Shown: positions 11,142 to 22,985 of the stretch, piece by piece
Position numbering within the stretch: position 1 is the first letter of the stretch
Layout: each line of letters opens with the position of its first letter
NCBI GenBank assembly: GCA_958295665.1
Contig: OY282558.1
Span: 44,454,389 to 44,518,388, forward strand
Source: Tipula vernalis
Lineage: Eukaryota > Arthropoda > Insecta > Diptera > Tipulidae
Length of the DNA: 64,000 nt
Reading direction: 5' to 3'
Translations under genes and position numbers: made by a program
The notes under the pieces: generated by a model
The model's database searches: none
What the model saw: only the letters and a program-made list of their open reading frames with translations
What the model was told of the DNA's origin: nothing

Positions 11142-11829
11142 AACATTCATCATCACACAGCTGCTAAAAAGAGGTGACAAAACACCTCTTCCATTATATA
11201 TGTTGTCTTTTGAAAGAACAGAAGACATTAAAAATATTTTTGCAATCAGCGAAATACTCCATATGAAAGTGCAAATAGAAGCAGTTAAAAAATCTAAGCT
11301 GATCCCCCAGTGCAAAAAGTGCCAAGTCTACGGACACACGCAAAACTTTTGTAATAAGGAGCCCAGATGCGTGAAATGTGTAGGAAAACACCGTACGGCT
11401 GAATGTACGAAACTAAAAGACACCCCACCAAAATGTGTTAACTGTGGAGAGACACACCCAGCCAACTACAGAGGTTGCATTGTTATAAAAGAGCTGCAAA
11501 AAATTCGCAACAAAACAAGGGAAACTTCAATAATTACCAGGCCAGAAATTAACTCAGCCTCAACAAGAATACCTACAAATTTAAGGCCACACCAAACATT
11601 AATCCAGCCATCAAGAACTAATCCAAATGTAACATTTGCTGATGTACTATCTACTGGAAGTTCGAGAAGACAACATAGTTCTCTTTTATTAAATGATTCA
11701 AATAATAACCAAACTAATAAAATACTACAAGATATTCTTGATAGACTTAGTTCACAAGAAGAAAAGCAAGAAAAAGCCCTTATATCAATCCTACAAAGGC
11801 TCACTCTACTCGAAAAACATGGCAAATAA
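11142..11829 (+). pseudogene. LINE ORF1 (Gag-like nucleic-acid-binding protein), 5' truncated
   Basis: This is the C-terminal part of a Jockey/X-element-type ORF1 protein, which binds element RNA as a chaperone. Three zinc knuckles follow one another: CKKCQVYGHTQNFC, CVKCVGKHRTAEC and CVNCGETHPANYRGC. A Gln/Lys-rich C-terminal tail follows. The open frame begins upstream at 11110, but that part lies in flanking DNA beyond the target-site duplication, so the real start has been lost by 5' truncation. The stop at 11829 overlaps the ORF2 start at 11819, the usual arrangement for this group. Confidence 0.9.
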
Positions 11830-14487
11830 TTTAAAAATTCTTGCATGGAACTGCAATGGTATATTGCAACGACAAAATGAAATACAACTATTTCTTGATT
11901 TAGAAAAAATAGATATATGTTTATTATCTGAAACACACCTTACTACTCAAAGTCATATAAAAATCCGCGGCTACGAAGTTCACTCAGCAGTTCATCCTAA
12001 TAATAATGCACGAGGGGGCAGTGCCGTGATTATAAAAAAAGATATTAAATACCATCTGCAACAAAAACTTGAAAGTGATGAAATACAAGCAATTAGCGTT
12101 AGCATTAATACCCGTAACCACAAGTTAGTGGTATCCGCAATATATTGCCCACCTAGATATAACATCAAAGAGAATGCTTATACTCAGTTCTTCAAGCAGC
12201 TCGGTGAAAAATTTGTAGTCGGGGGTGACTTTAACGCTAAACATACTGACTGGGGATCAAGACTAACCACAACTAAAGGGAAAGAGCTTCAGCAAGCAAT
12301 AATTAAATACAACTGCAACTGGCATTCTACTGGAAAACCAACTTATTGGCCCAGTGATCAAAATAAAATACCAGACCTAATTGACTTCTTTATAACAAGA
12401 AAAATCCCGGTTGATTATATACAAGTGCAGGAAGGATTGGACTCCACATCTGACCACTCCTCTATTCTAATGATAATAAGTGATACAGTAATTACTAATG
12501 ATAAACAGCCACTGTTAACAAATAAATATACTGATTGGAAAAAGTTCAGGAATGAAATAAATAATAGCATCATTTTAAACACACAACTTTCATCAGAAGA
12601 AACATTAGAACAGGAAGTGGAAAAGCTCGTCAAGGACATACAGGTAGCGGCGTGGAAAAGTACTAACACAACAAACAAAAAAATAGCTGGCAAATGCTAT
12701 CCAATGGAAATTAAATCACTAGTTATAGAGAAGAGAAGTACCCGTAGGGAGTGGCAACGTACACGAGACCCAACCGTCAAAAATAGATTAAATAATTTAA
12801 CACAACGAATACGTAGAGAAATAAGGGAATTTAAAAATAAATCAATAAATTCATACCTACAATCTCTCACCTATGATAAAGGTAGTGATTATTCATTGTG
12901 GAAAGCAACCAAAGATTTGAAAAGGCCAGTTATGCATATACCACCAATAAGAACAAATAATGGTCACCTGGCTAAAAGCAAAGAAGAAAAAGCAGAAAAA
13001 TTCGCGGATCATCTCGAGCGTACCTTTCAGCCAAATTTAACAACACTTAACCAACAGGATATATTGTTCGAAAACCAAACAACTATCCTGAGACAGAAAA
13101 TTCCATTAACTAATGCTAAAGAAGTAAAACAAGTAATAAAGAACCATGTAGTACTTAAAAAATCACCAGGATATGACCTGATAACTGGAGAGATTCTAAA
13201 ACAACTACCTAATAAAGCTATTAAAAAAATATCGGACATAATTAATGCTTCCTTCAGACTCCGTTATGTCCCTCTATCTTGGAAATTTGCGGAAGTGATA
13301 ATGATACCTAAGCCAGGTAAGCCACCAAGTGAACTGGCCTCGTACAGGCCAATATCACTTCTTCAAACTATGTCAAAACTATTTGAGAGATTGTTATTAA
13401 AACAAATTAAACCAGAAGTTGTAAAATCAGGAGCTGTTCCGTCCCATCAGTTTGGATTTAGAGAGGAACCACAATCGACCAAGTCCATAGAATAACAGAT
13501 ATAATAGAAAAATCCTTAGAGGAAAAAAAGATTTGTTCAGCTATATTTCTTGACATAGCGCAGGCATTTGACAAAGTCTGGCTAGATGGTTTAATATTTA
13601 AATTGGAGAAAACTCTGCCATTTGAGTATTGCGAACTGCTAAAGTCATACCTGAAAAAGAGATATTTTAGAGTTAAACAGGAAGGAGTTTACTCCAGTAT
13701 TAAAGAAGCTAAAGCAGGAGTCCCGCAGGGGAGTGTCTTAGGGCCTTTCCTTTTCGTACTGTTTACTAGCGACATACCGCAGACGAGCAATACAACTATC
13801 GCCACGTTTGCAGATGACACTGCAATTCTAGCTGTTGGTGACACAATCGGTGAAGTCACATTCAAACTACAAATAGCCGTAAATAATATACACGATTGGC
13901 TAGCTAAGTGGAGAATTAAAGTGAATGAATCGAAGTCTACTCACATTAACTTCACTAATAGATCAATAGAACCACTACCTGTGACTCTCAATAATATCTC
14001 TGTACCACATGCCAATCAAGCAAAATACCTTGGTATGAACCTTGATGCAAAGTTAAAGTGGAAAGTACACGTGAAAAAGAAAGCAGAAGAGCTTCAGTTA
14101 AAATATAGAAAAATGTACTGGTTAATTGGAAGAAACTCTCAGTTATCCATTCATAATAAACTTATGCTTTATAAACAAGTACTCAAGCCGGTCTGGACAT
14201 ATGGTATTCAACTATGGGGATGCACCAAAATCAGCAATCAACAGATAGTTCAACGATTTCAAAATAAAGTCCTCAGAGGAATTGTAAATGCCCCTTGGTA
14301 CACTCGTAATAGTGACCTTCATAGAGATCTCGGAATAGACACAGTCGCAAGTGAAATAAAGAAATGTGCTCAAAAACACCAGGAGAGGCTCCATCATCAC
14401 CCTAACATCGAAGCTGCAAGACTACTTCATCAAGAGGGTATAATAAGAAGACTCAAAAGACTAAAACCTTTTGAGTTGCCTGAATAG
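11819..14487 (+). pseudogene. LINE ORF2: AP endonuclease plus reverse transcriptase, one frameshift
   Basis: The ATG at 11819 (MANNLKILAWNCNG) starts an APE-type endonuclease with SETHL, GGDFNAKHTDWG and SDHSS, covering about the first 220 residues. It nicks the target DNA for target-primed reverse transcription. The RT follows: KPGKPPSELASYRPISLL, then, in the next frame, FLDIAQAFDKVW, GVPQGSVLGP and the catalytic FADD (13807-13818). The reading frame ends early at 13492-13494 because of an indel near 13470, and the remaining RT and C-terminal domain are open to 14487. Apart from this break and the missing 5' end the element looks intact. No RNase H domain is seen, as expected for Jockey. 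Confidence 0.95.
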
Positions 14488-14627
14488 TCCGCACAATGCA
14501 ACATCAACCAAAACAACACTTTATGTAAAGAACACATATGAGTGCTTTATTATTATATTGTCAGAGTCAAACGCTGTTAGTCAAAAATGACTAGTTACTT
14601 TGTAAAAAAAATTTTATTGTTATCATA

Positions 14628-14635
14628 AATAAAAT

Positions 14636-14671
<36 letters not shown>
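14628..14671 (+). other. Polyadenylation signal and A-tail of the LINE
   Basis: AATAAA at 14628-14633 is followed by about 32 A residues ending exactly at the right target-site duplication, as expected for target-primed integration of a polyadenylated RNA. Confidence 0.85.
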
Positions 14672-14676
<5 letters not shown>

Positions 14677-14684
14677 GAAATCAT

Positions 14685-15993
14685 TCATTCGCTCAAAAAG
14701 AACTTTCTCAATAATCTTTGATATAACCTCAATAACTTTTAACTTTCCATAGAAAAAATGAAATTTTCTTACGGTTTGGTAAAGCTATTTTTCATACAGT
14801 AGGAAATGTTTAGACTGCAATTGAACAATTAATTATGCGTGTAACATATTTTAGAAAGTATTCCAAAAATATTTTATTGATTGTATCGGGACTAATTGAG
14901 GTAGGTCTAATGTAATTAATTTCTAATGGGATCTCATCTGGAGCCATACAATGAAATGAAAATTATTGGTTCACTTTGCCGTTTTCAGTTCCTTTTCACC
15001 TTTACATTTTATTCTGTTCGACAGAAGTTAAAAATATGTTAACTGGTAAATGCAAAGTGATAAGTGAAAAGTGCAAAAATTTTGCCTCGAATTTGTTATT
15101 ATCGAAATGTAAAGTGTAAAATGAAAAGTGTAATTTGCTAAGACATTTTATACAAATGTACTGTTTGGTTCAATAAAAGCATTGTAAATGCTTAGACCTT
15201 CTTAGTGTTATTGAATGTTTCGGAATCTTTAGCCGAAAAGGTTTTTTCTTACGTATGGATGAATAGATTTCCGCTGCTAACATGTTAGGAGATCGGAATA
15301 CACCCAACGCCTGTTCGATAATTCGCACGGTGCGATGCCTTGTAGAATTTTCTCTTTCTTTCACCAACTAACCTAAACCCTATCCTCTCCCAATAACGAA
15401 CGTGATTAAAAAAAATATCGATTATACAGATAATTATTAAAGTTGGTCATCTTACACCACTACTTAGGTGTAAATATGCGTTGTGATCTCTGTTTTGTTT
15501 TAAAATTGATCAGTTAGCCAAGTTTTAGTTTTTAAATATTTGGGAATCACATTTGATACTAGATTAAATTGGAAAGGAGTTACTATTTATTTTTATCTGA
15601 TAGTAGATATATTTTTGCGCTTTTAGGAAAATACTGAAATGCGCGGCCTCTTATCGACGGGACTTGATTTACATAAAATAATCTCAAGGTAAAACTAATA
15701 AACCATCGCTTGTAGCCAATCGTGAAGTTTTGATCTCCAAGAACTAAGTGATTTGTTTAGTAAATAAAGTTTTATCTAAGATTTAACCATTAAATATAAG
15801 AAATTAGAGTTTGGTTATCCGTACTCCGGTTTTGTGTTTCCATCTGTCTTTGTGAACATGCTTATGTGCGACACTTGTTCTGCGGCTATACCACCATTGT
15901 CGTTTGAAGCGTAGTAATGGAAGTCTGTTTGAAATGCCTGTTTGAGACATGAAAACACACCCCCAAAAAAAGTTGAAAAATCTAGATGTTTCC
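14685..15993. other. Non-coding stretch
   Basis: No gene is supported. Between about 14990 and 15130 there are several short aaaagtgcaaa / aagtgtaaaatg phrases, a locally degenerate simple sequence. Nothing else is recognised. Confidence 0.4.
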
Positions 15994-16087
15994 TATTATA
16001 TTCTTTTATTTATCTTTTAATGATTACAATTATAATTGATACTGATCAGTAATAAGGTCTTGCTTTATTCATGTCTCGCTTACAACT
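15994..16087 (-). repeat. LTR remnant (3' side) of gypsy element 1
   Basis: It shares ataaggtcttgctttattca and flanking sequence with 20974-21067, differing at a handful of sites. Similarity stops sharply after tacaact. Only the R/U5-like part seems preserved. AATAAA-type signals lie on the minus strand. Confidence 0.65.
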
Positions 16088-16457
16088 GGTGATCGTTCTT
16101 TATTATTGACGTAACTTATTTTATGAACCCGTTAAGGCCACTAACATTTATACAATATGAATTTCCTATTGGTACATATTTAATGCATTGCTTAGTCATT
16201 ATTTTACATCTTCCTTTTTTTTTACATTTTGCCTACACTTAATACATACCTAGTACTAACTCAATCATCTGCAGAATCACATGAAATCTCGAGTTGGTTT
16301 TACTTTAATATTTCTTAATCTAATTTTTTATTTTTATTGGTGAACATAATCACTTTGCATGTCTTGAACAATATGAGTTTCTTCTCCGCGGGGTATCATG
16401 CCTCTTATTAATTTTAGCTTTAATCCATTGATTACCATTTCGAAACCAAATATATCT

Positions 16458-16930
16458 TCACCTTCCCGAATAAGATCGTATTCTTTGCGACTTTAATTTA
16501 AATTTATTAACCAAATTAGGTAAAGAGTGTGGAACAAAGAAAAATTCTTTTCCCGGAATTAACGTTCTAGTTTTCCTATCCATTATCAATTCACTTGGCG
16601 CTAACTCCAATTGAGAAATCGGGGTGTTTCTATATTCAAGAAGAGCCAACCATAATTCCTGATTCGATTCCTTACATTTTTTTAACATATTTTTGGCAGT
16701 TTGCACAGCCCTTACAGCCATTCCGTTTGCTTTCGGGTAATATGGGCTTGTGGTAGTAATTTTTATGTCTAACTGTTTTACAAAATTTTGAAAAAGGTAC
16801 GAATTAAAAGGCGATGTTATCAGCGAGAATCTCGTTAGGTATTCCATGCACAGCGAATATTTCTTTTAATTTGTTTATGATTTGAAGTATTTGCTAAATT
16901 ATTTCTAAAAAGAGTTAGAACAATTTTAGA
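16458..16930 (-). pseudogene. Gypsy element 1 integrase, partial core domain
   Basis: A minus-strand frame plus its shifted upstream continuation gives FAVHGIPNEILADN (containing the second catalytic Asp), then SPYYPKANGMAVRAVQTAK. At the position where gypsy integrases carry the catalytic Glu (normally A-E-R/K-A-V) this copy has Val, codon 16713-16715. The HHCC zinc-binding domain and the first catalytic Asp are absent, and a frame break lies near 16830. It cannot be an active integrase. The upstream part has been replaced by non-coding DNA and the 172-bp repeat block. Confidence 0.8.
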
Positions 16931-17102
16931 AAAATTTTCATGAATTTGAGCAGAAGCGTGAAATTTTTCCTACTCCTAAATATTTGCGAGTGTGTTAGTG
17001 TAAATAATATACAAAATTCATTATAATTGGGCATTTTAATGGTTGTTTTAGTTTTATCGGTTAATACGTTTATTATTTATTTATTTATAGTATTTTACTC
17101 GT

Positions 17103-17690
17103 GTTCCCGTTAGAGTGCGCACTTTTCAGTAACAGCAGGAAAATTTTGGAAAATCGATATACAGCCATAGTGGAAGTGAATTCAGAAATGTTCAATCCTA
17201 ACTACCTGTTCCCCTAGATTTTGAGAAACCTGTATGGCTTTCCTTTAGAGTAGGTCTACAGTAACTCATATTTGGTTCCCGTTAGAGCGCGCGCTTTTCA
17301 GGAACAGCAGGAAAATTTTGGAAATATCGATATACAGCCATAGTGGAAGTGAATTCAGAAATGTTCAATCCTAACTACCTGTTCCCCTAGATTTCGGAAA
17401 ATCTGTATGGTTTTCCTTTAGAGTAGATCTACAGTAACTCATAATTGGTCCCCGTTAGAGTTCGCTTCTAACTACCTGTTCCCCGGTTTTCCTTTTGAGT
17501 AGATCTACAGTAACTCATAATTGGTTCCCATTAGAGTGCGCGCTTTTCAGGAACAACAAGAAAATTTAGGAAATATCGATATACATGCATGGTAGAGGTG
17601 AATTCAGCAATGTTCAATCCTAACTACCTGTTCCCCCAGATTTCGGAAAATTTGTATGGTTTTCCTTTAGAGTAGGTCTACAGTAATAAT
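17103..17690. repeat. Tandem repeat, unit about 172 bp, 3.4 copies
   Basis: Units start at 17103, 17275, 17448 and 17524, each with a variant of gttcccgttagag, and end with gtctacagtaactcata-like sequence. Unit 3 is only 76 bp because of an internal deletion of about 97 bp. The units differ by roughly 5-10 percent by eye. The block sits between the RNase H and integrase remnants of gypsy element 1 and has no coding content. Confidence 0.9.
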
Positions 17691-17699
17691 TTAGCAGCT

Positions 17700-18084
17700 T
17701 AATATCATAATTTAGCAAGCGTAGGTAGTTTCATACGCTCTAATTTTGTCGACGGTATTTTATGGATCTCTTTAGCCATAATAATGGTTTATGATCTGTT
17801 ATCACTGTTATCTTTCTTCCGTAAATCCACTTATGAAATTTTTTACAAGAAAAACAAATAGCGAGCATTTCTTTCTCTATTTGTGAATAATTAATTTCTA
17901 CTTCTGTTAAACTTCGAGAAGCAAACGAAATCGGCTTTCCTTCTTGCATTAAACAGCACCCTATTCCATCTTTGCTGCAATCAGCTTGTTTGGTAATGTC
18001 TTTACCTGAATCAAATGATTTTAAAATAGGTGCATTAATAATGAACTTTTTAATATTCTCCAGACATTCTGAATGTGCCGGCAA
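17700..18084 (-). pseudogene. Gypsy element 1 RNase H domain
   Basis: The frame contains KQADCSKDGIGCCLMQ (the first catalytic Asp region), FASRSL, INYSQIEKEMLAI (catalytic Glu) and ITDHKPL (catalytic Asp), so the domain core is recognisable and its key acidic residues remain. Below 17740 the frame breaks. RNase H removes the RNA strand after reverse transcription. It follows RT after a short gap with a frame change near 18100. Confidence 0.85.
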
Positions 18085-18126
18085 CCATCGAAAAATAACA
18101 TTTTTTTCAATAATTCCCGAAGCGGA

Positions 18127-18800
18127 TTAGAAATATCTGAAACGATTTGAGTCACACATGATTCCATGTTGAGAAATGACATGCCCTAGAAAATAAACTT
18201 GTTGAATTCTGTACTGGAATTTATTTAAGTTGAATTTAATATTCAATTCAATTGCTCTATTCATAACCTTTTCTAAGATCCTATCATGTTCACTAATAGT
18301 AGTAGCCGCAATTAAAATATCATCTACATAAACTATAACCGCTTCTAAATCTACAAAATTTTTATGGTTCAATTTTTGAAATACCTCAGGAGCGGATTTT
18401 ATTCCGAATGGCAACGTTTTAAACCGATAACAGCCGTATGGTATATTAAAAGTACACATTTTAGAAGAATTGTCGTCTAGCTTAATTTGCCAGTACCCTT
18501 CTTTTAAATCCAATACTGAAAACCACTTTTTATTAGCTAACTTTGCAGAAATTTCCTCAAATGAAGGAATTAAAAAATTTTCACATTTAATAGCTTCGTT
18601 AATATTTTTAGGGTCAAGAAATATTCGAGGTTTCATAAGTTTCAAACGTATGCGATGAGAAGGTTTGGCTACTGGATTTACATTTTTTTTTAATTCAAGC
18701 TTAATATTTTCAACAAAACAACCCAGTCCTTTAAAACTGTCCGCATATTTAGCTAAAAATGAATTTTTTCCATTTATACTCGAACTATCTAAGCGTTCAA
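18127..18800 (-). pseudogene. Gypsy element 1 reverse transcriptase
   Basis: A 172-residue frame contains WFSVLDLKEGYWQI (motif with catalytic Asp), LPFGIKSAPEVFQ and the catalytic YVDD (about 18319-18330), followed by FLGHVIS. The upstream motif region (finger domain) to about 18800 is in another frame, with KRMRLKLMKPR-type sequence continuing across a break near 18650. RT core residues are intact, but the frame is broken at both ends. Confidence 0.85.
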
Positions 18801-18806
18801 TTAATT

Positions 18807-19503
18807 TTAGATCTTTACATGCTTGTAATCCAAGAATTGGATACCGCCGGAGGCTTCTAATTTTATAAAACTTTTCTTTAGACCCACACTTTTAAGTTTT
18901 TTGAAATACAAATAAGGTAAAATATTGGCTTGTGCACCAGTATCAAGCTTAAAATTAACAAAATTATTTTGTATTCGGACTTTTTCAAACCAAGCGGTTA
19001 CATTTTTCTCATTATTATCAATTGAATCAATATATAACTGTTCACCGAGATTTACTGTTAATTCTTTGATATTCTTTAAATAAAATTTACACTGAATCAA
19101 TCGGTTTCTCGAAATTTCATTTCTGTTCTGTTGATGATCATTTCTAAAAGTATTTACAAGGGATTGTTTATTATAATTTGATTTATTTCTGTTATTATAT
19201 ATATTATTACGTAACTTCAGATTGATGTTATCCAAGGTTGCATCTGCAATGACATTCTCTCAATCTTGCTGATTAATTATGCTCACCGAGGATGTTGATG
19301 GTTGTTGCATCTCACTAAATTGAATTTTAGAAGTCTCTGTTGCTCGCCCCATTTCTATAGCTTGATCCACTGAAAGCTCTTCTGTTTCTAAGTACCGCTT
19401 TTGCAATTATTTATCCGATATTCCAAAAACAAGTTGATCTCGATCCGTTGTTCGTCCTTGAAACCACATATCTTCACCAAGTTTTTTAAATCCAGTAGAA
19501 AAG
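18807..19503 (-). pseudogene. Gypsy element 1 gag C-terminus and aspartic protease
   Basis: The frame at 18807-19235 contains the retropepsin-type active site FKLDTGAQANILP. Upstream on the minus strand, to about 19503, shifted frames give LVFGISDK and DQAIEMGRA-like segments typical of the C-terminal capsid region of this gypsy group. No intact zinc knuckle is seen between them. Stops occur near 19250 and 19405. Confidence 0.8.
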
Positions 19504-20462
19504 TGTCTGTGGCGGTTCACGCATGTGTAGATGCGTTCGCCGTCACACGGTCAAAAACAACGCGCACTGTCTGTCGGCTTCATGCAGGCATACCAACCAC
19601 GCGACACAAAACAAAACAGAATTACAAAAACAGAAAAACGAAACAAAATACAACACACAACAAAAACAGTCTCATCTCAATCTCCAAAGCGACAACACGT
19701 CGCTTGTGGTGTTGGTCGCTCACCATATTTGGTGCTGTCGCGCTGTCGGCAAAATGGCGATAAATAATAAAAATTAAAATCTTTGTTATAAATAATAAAA
19801 TTAATTTCAATCAATAAATAATAATTATAAATGTAAATTAAGAAATTAAATTATAAATGTGTTTCCAATTATTTATTTGTGTACGTTAAATTGGTGACAA
19901 CAGACGTCCATTTTTATGGACAGGAACACGCGGTTTTAGTTATTTTTTTTTTTATATAATAAAATGTCGAACACAAAATACACAATAAACATTTACATTT
20001 TTATAAACCGGGCAATCAAATGGAGTCATACTAAACACAGAGAAAGCTTACATAACATCACACCCGTCACAAAAAAAAAAAATTTAAAACACATACAAAT
20101 ACGTGCACACATAACAGAAGTCACACCACCATCAACACAATGTTGCGCAACTTGTGATATTATAAAATAACACCAAACGCAATGCACACATATATAACAT
20201 GTTATGCACTTACATTATTGCCATCATAAACAAAAACAATTGACAAAAACAGCGGCATCATCATCATCACACCAGCCGGCCTTGGTAATCGTCACATCAT
20301 TATCACCGTCATTATCATGGCCGCCATCGACGAAACATCATCAACAAGAACGACATCATCAGCAGCACCTTATAATAACAACAGCGGCGGAAAGAACGGA
20401 ACCAGCAGCACCCGCATTAACACCATCATCAATATCATCGCTCGTCATCATCGCCAACGGTT
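19504..20462 (+). mobile_element. Probable nested LTR-like insertion inside gypsy element 1 gag
   Basis: The gag frame of gypsy 1 is interrupted between QQEGEPF-type sequence (about 20465) and its continuation (about 19503). The insert starts tgtctgtggcggtt. Its first ~380 bp look like an LTR, followed by attggtgacaacagac (from 19882), similar to the primer-binding region after the LTR at 60009. The rest (20240-20450) is rich in atc/cat trinucleotides and could encode a low-complexity Ser/Thr/His-rich peptide. No matching right LTR was found, so this is a partial or unusual element. Confidence 0.5.
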
Positions 20463-20900
20463 CACCTTCCTGTTGTATTTTATTTTTGAATGTACAAAAC
20501 TTTCATAAACTTCGTTTTTTCTTGGCTGACAGAATTGTTGAAAGGCGCTTACAAACTTTTCGAATTTGCTTCTGTCTGCTTCTTCTAAATTGAGGGTATT
20601 GAAAACTTCGACCCCTTCTGGTCCTATGGCGTTAGAAATATGGCCACTTGAACTTCTTCTTTTTTTTTTAGCTCCTTCGATTGCGATGAAAAAAATATTG
20701 AAATTCTGCTTCCAAACTCTCCAACTTTCTGACAAATTGCTACTCTCAAAACTTAATTTGTCTACTATTTTTATAAACTCCATCTTGTTATGCGATCTTT
20801 CCACGTAAATTATTTGTTTTTTCGGCGGTCTTCCTCGCGGTGCTTTTAATTGTTTTAATTCATTCCCCACTGGAGCAAATTTTTTTTTTTCGATTCCCAT
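20463..20900 (-). pseudogene. Gypsy element 1 gag N-terminus
   Basis: The minus-strand frame from the ATG at 20898-20900 begins with a basic Pro/Lys-rich segment (APRGRPPKKQ, AT-hook-like), then NLSESWRVWKQNFNIF, typical of the capsid N-terminal region of K02A2.6-like gypsy elements, and VEVFNTLNLEEADRSKFEKF. A frameshift near 20485 moves QQEGEPF into another frame just before the nested insertion. Confidence 0.8.
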
Positions 20901-20960
20901 GCGATATCACTTCAAAATACACTTTAACATTCAACCAATTCACTCACATTTTTTTGCATC

Positions 20961-20973
20961 ACCGGCTGCGCCA
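20961..20973 (-). other. Primer-binding site of gypsy element 1
   Basis: On the minus strand tggcgcagccggt lies immediately after the LTR remnant, the correct position for a tRNA primer-binding site. The primer tRNA is not identified. Confidence 0.6.
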
Positions 20974-21067
20974 TATTATATTCTTTTATTTATTTTTCAA
21001 TGATTACAATTATAATTGATACTAATCAGTAATAAGGTCTTGCTTTATTCATGTTTCGCTTACAACT
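20974..21067 (-). repeat. LTR remnant (5' side) of gypsy element 1
   Basis: Partner of 15994-16087. It adjoins the primer-binding site. Sequence beyond 21067 no longer matches the other copy, so the outer part of the LTR is lost or strongly diverged. Confidence 0.65.
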
Positions 21068-22985
21068 GCGAATTACGTCGCACGTAATTACATTTCCGAT
21101 GTATCTTGTTTCCAAACTTGGGCCGTACACACAGCCTTATACAAGTGAACTAAATTCTAAAAGATAAAACTTTATAAACATTATGCTTACAACATCCTAC
21201 AAAGATCAATAAATTTGGAGTTTAAAAAATAGACCTAGGAAATAAGTTCGATTAAAGCTTAAAACTAAGTTAAAAAAGCTCTTTTTTCAATGTCTTCCAA
21301 CATCAATTACATACATATATAAAGACAAACGTAATGTTCGTAAGGTTTTTGATAGTTTTTCCTATGTATTATATAGCTTTTTATTGCATAATGATACGGT
21401 TACATTTTATACATGATTGCTTCTATATACTGTAATATCCCTAATGGCATTTTTAGTTCTCGTAAAATCTATCCATAAACCAGATTCAAAAATCGTAAAT
21501 TATGAATTTTATAGTACAAAATTTATTTTTATGAAAAAAAAAAAAAATTAATGATTTATCCCAGATCTCATAAAATCCAGAATTTTATTATAAATTTGTT
21601 TTATTTGAAAACTGCATCTTATCTACAAGATAATCAAAAATTGATCTAATTTTATGTGTAAATTTGCATCGTCTGAGTGATTAGCATAGACTATTATTTG
21701 GTATATAGTTATAGTTTATGTAATTTTTGGATTGGTTTTGGCGACTGAAATACATAAGTGGTATAAAAATGATGTAAAAACGTGGATTACACTCAAAAAA
21801 CACAGAAGTCACTTATTAATAGATAATTAAATAGTTTAGTTCCTCTCCAGATTCAAGAATATTTTATTCGCTATATCAAAACACTCCCACCAGAAGACGG
21901 CTCTGTTTTGTACAAGCGGACATTTTTTTAACGAAATTGACTAATAGTTTTCGAGTAGAAGTAATAGTTATACGTTTTTCGTTTATAACTTAAATAAATC
22001 AAAACTTCTCATATCTCACTTGAATGTTATGTGGTAATTAATGACTACAGCTTCTTCCGCGGTGATCTACTATTACTCATTTGAAAAAACCACATGAAAT
22101 GGCGCTGCCATCTTTTGGCAAATAATAAGCTGAAGCTGTATTAAGCTTTCTTCATATGCCTCTTATTATAGTTAGAGGCGCCGTCTGTTTTGTTGCGCTT
22201 CTTCTGTGGTGGTTAAGGTGTTGGATTATTTAATTGGAACCAGAAATTGATATGGTTAATTATGGACTATGTGGTAAATTAAATTTCACAAAATTAATTT
22301 TGGTAGTTCATCCATGATTTTCTTTAGAATTTGGTCTGGCTCGATAGACTTCTTTTCTAAAGGCTTTGATGTTCATTCAGCTTATGGAAAGTACTGGCGT
22401 AAGTACTAAGTGGAAACAACTGTTCTTACCTTCGGTATAATTGAAGCTTTGAATCCCCCCGTTGTAAATAAAAATTTGTTAACGATTGTATGCAATTGGA
22501 TCGTTTTAAGGCATCTCAACTCAAGCAAAGCGGCAGAGCGAGAGAGATGTCTTATATCCTCGCTGTTGATATCTGTTAATAGTAATTCGAAAAGTACTCA
22601 TCCGATTTTCATGAAACAATGACAGACTAATAGACCTTGATCAATTAACAAAAACAAGGTATGGTTAACATCTCTAGGTGGTCGGATTCCAAAGTTATAG
22701 ATGCGTAAATGTTTCCTTCATACCACATTAACGTAAAAAATGAAAACAATCAAAGTTATAAAATGCTATATATGTACTTTCAACTATATATGTACATATG
22801 TATGTTTATATATTGAAAGACGGCATTGTTGAGATGCCAGGAATGCGGTTACATCCTGTAATGGGTTTTCCTTCCTTTTTTATTCAAGTAATAGAGTAAA
22901 GAGAGGCTTTGTAAAAAAAATTCATTTTCACGTTACCAAAAAATTTTTTGGTTGCATTTCAAAGTCTCATGCTGCAATAATAATA
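21068..22985. other. Non-coding stretch
   Basis: AT-rich with no supported gene. A TA-rich tatatatgtacat simple-sequence patch lies near 22765-22812. The frame at 22410-22622 has no recognisable family. Confidence 0.4.

Larger units (their letters stand above)
11142..14671 (+). mobile_element. Jockey-type LINE, 5'-truncated, recent insertion
   Basis: The 13-bp duplication atttggaaatcat occurs at 11129-11141 and again at 14672-14684, immediately after an A-tail of about 32 nt (14640-14671). Between them lie the C-terminal part of ORF1, a nearly intact ORF2 and a 3' UTR with AATAAA at 14628. A perfect duplication, a long A-tail and a single coding break point to a young insertion. Confidence 0.95.
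15994..21067 (-). mobile_element. Ty3/gypsy element 1, minus strand, heavily rearranged
   Basis: Two 94-bp direct repeats (15994-16087 and 20974-21067) bracket gag-pol sequence on the minus strand and behave as LTR remnants. The 20974 copy is directly followed, in the element's direction, by a primer-binding-site-like tggcgcagccggt (20961-20973). Order on the minus strand: LTR, PBS, gag N-terminus, a nested insertion, gag C-terminus/protease, RT, RNase H, a tandem-repeat block, part of integrase, LTR. Gag and RT resemble the K02A2.6-like gypsy group. Confidence 0.85.
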
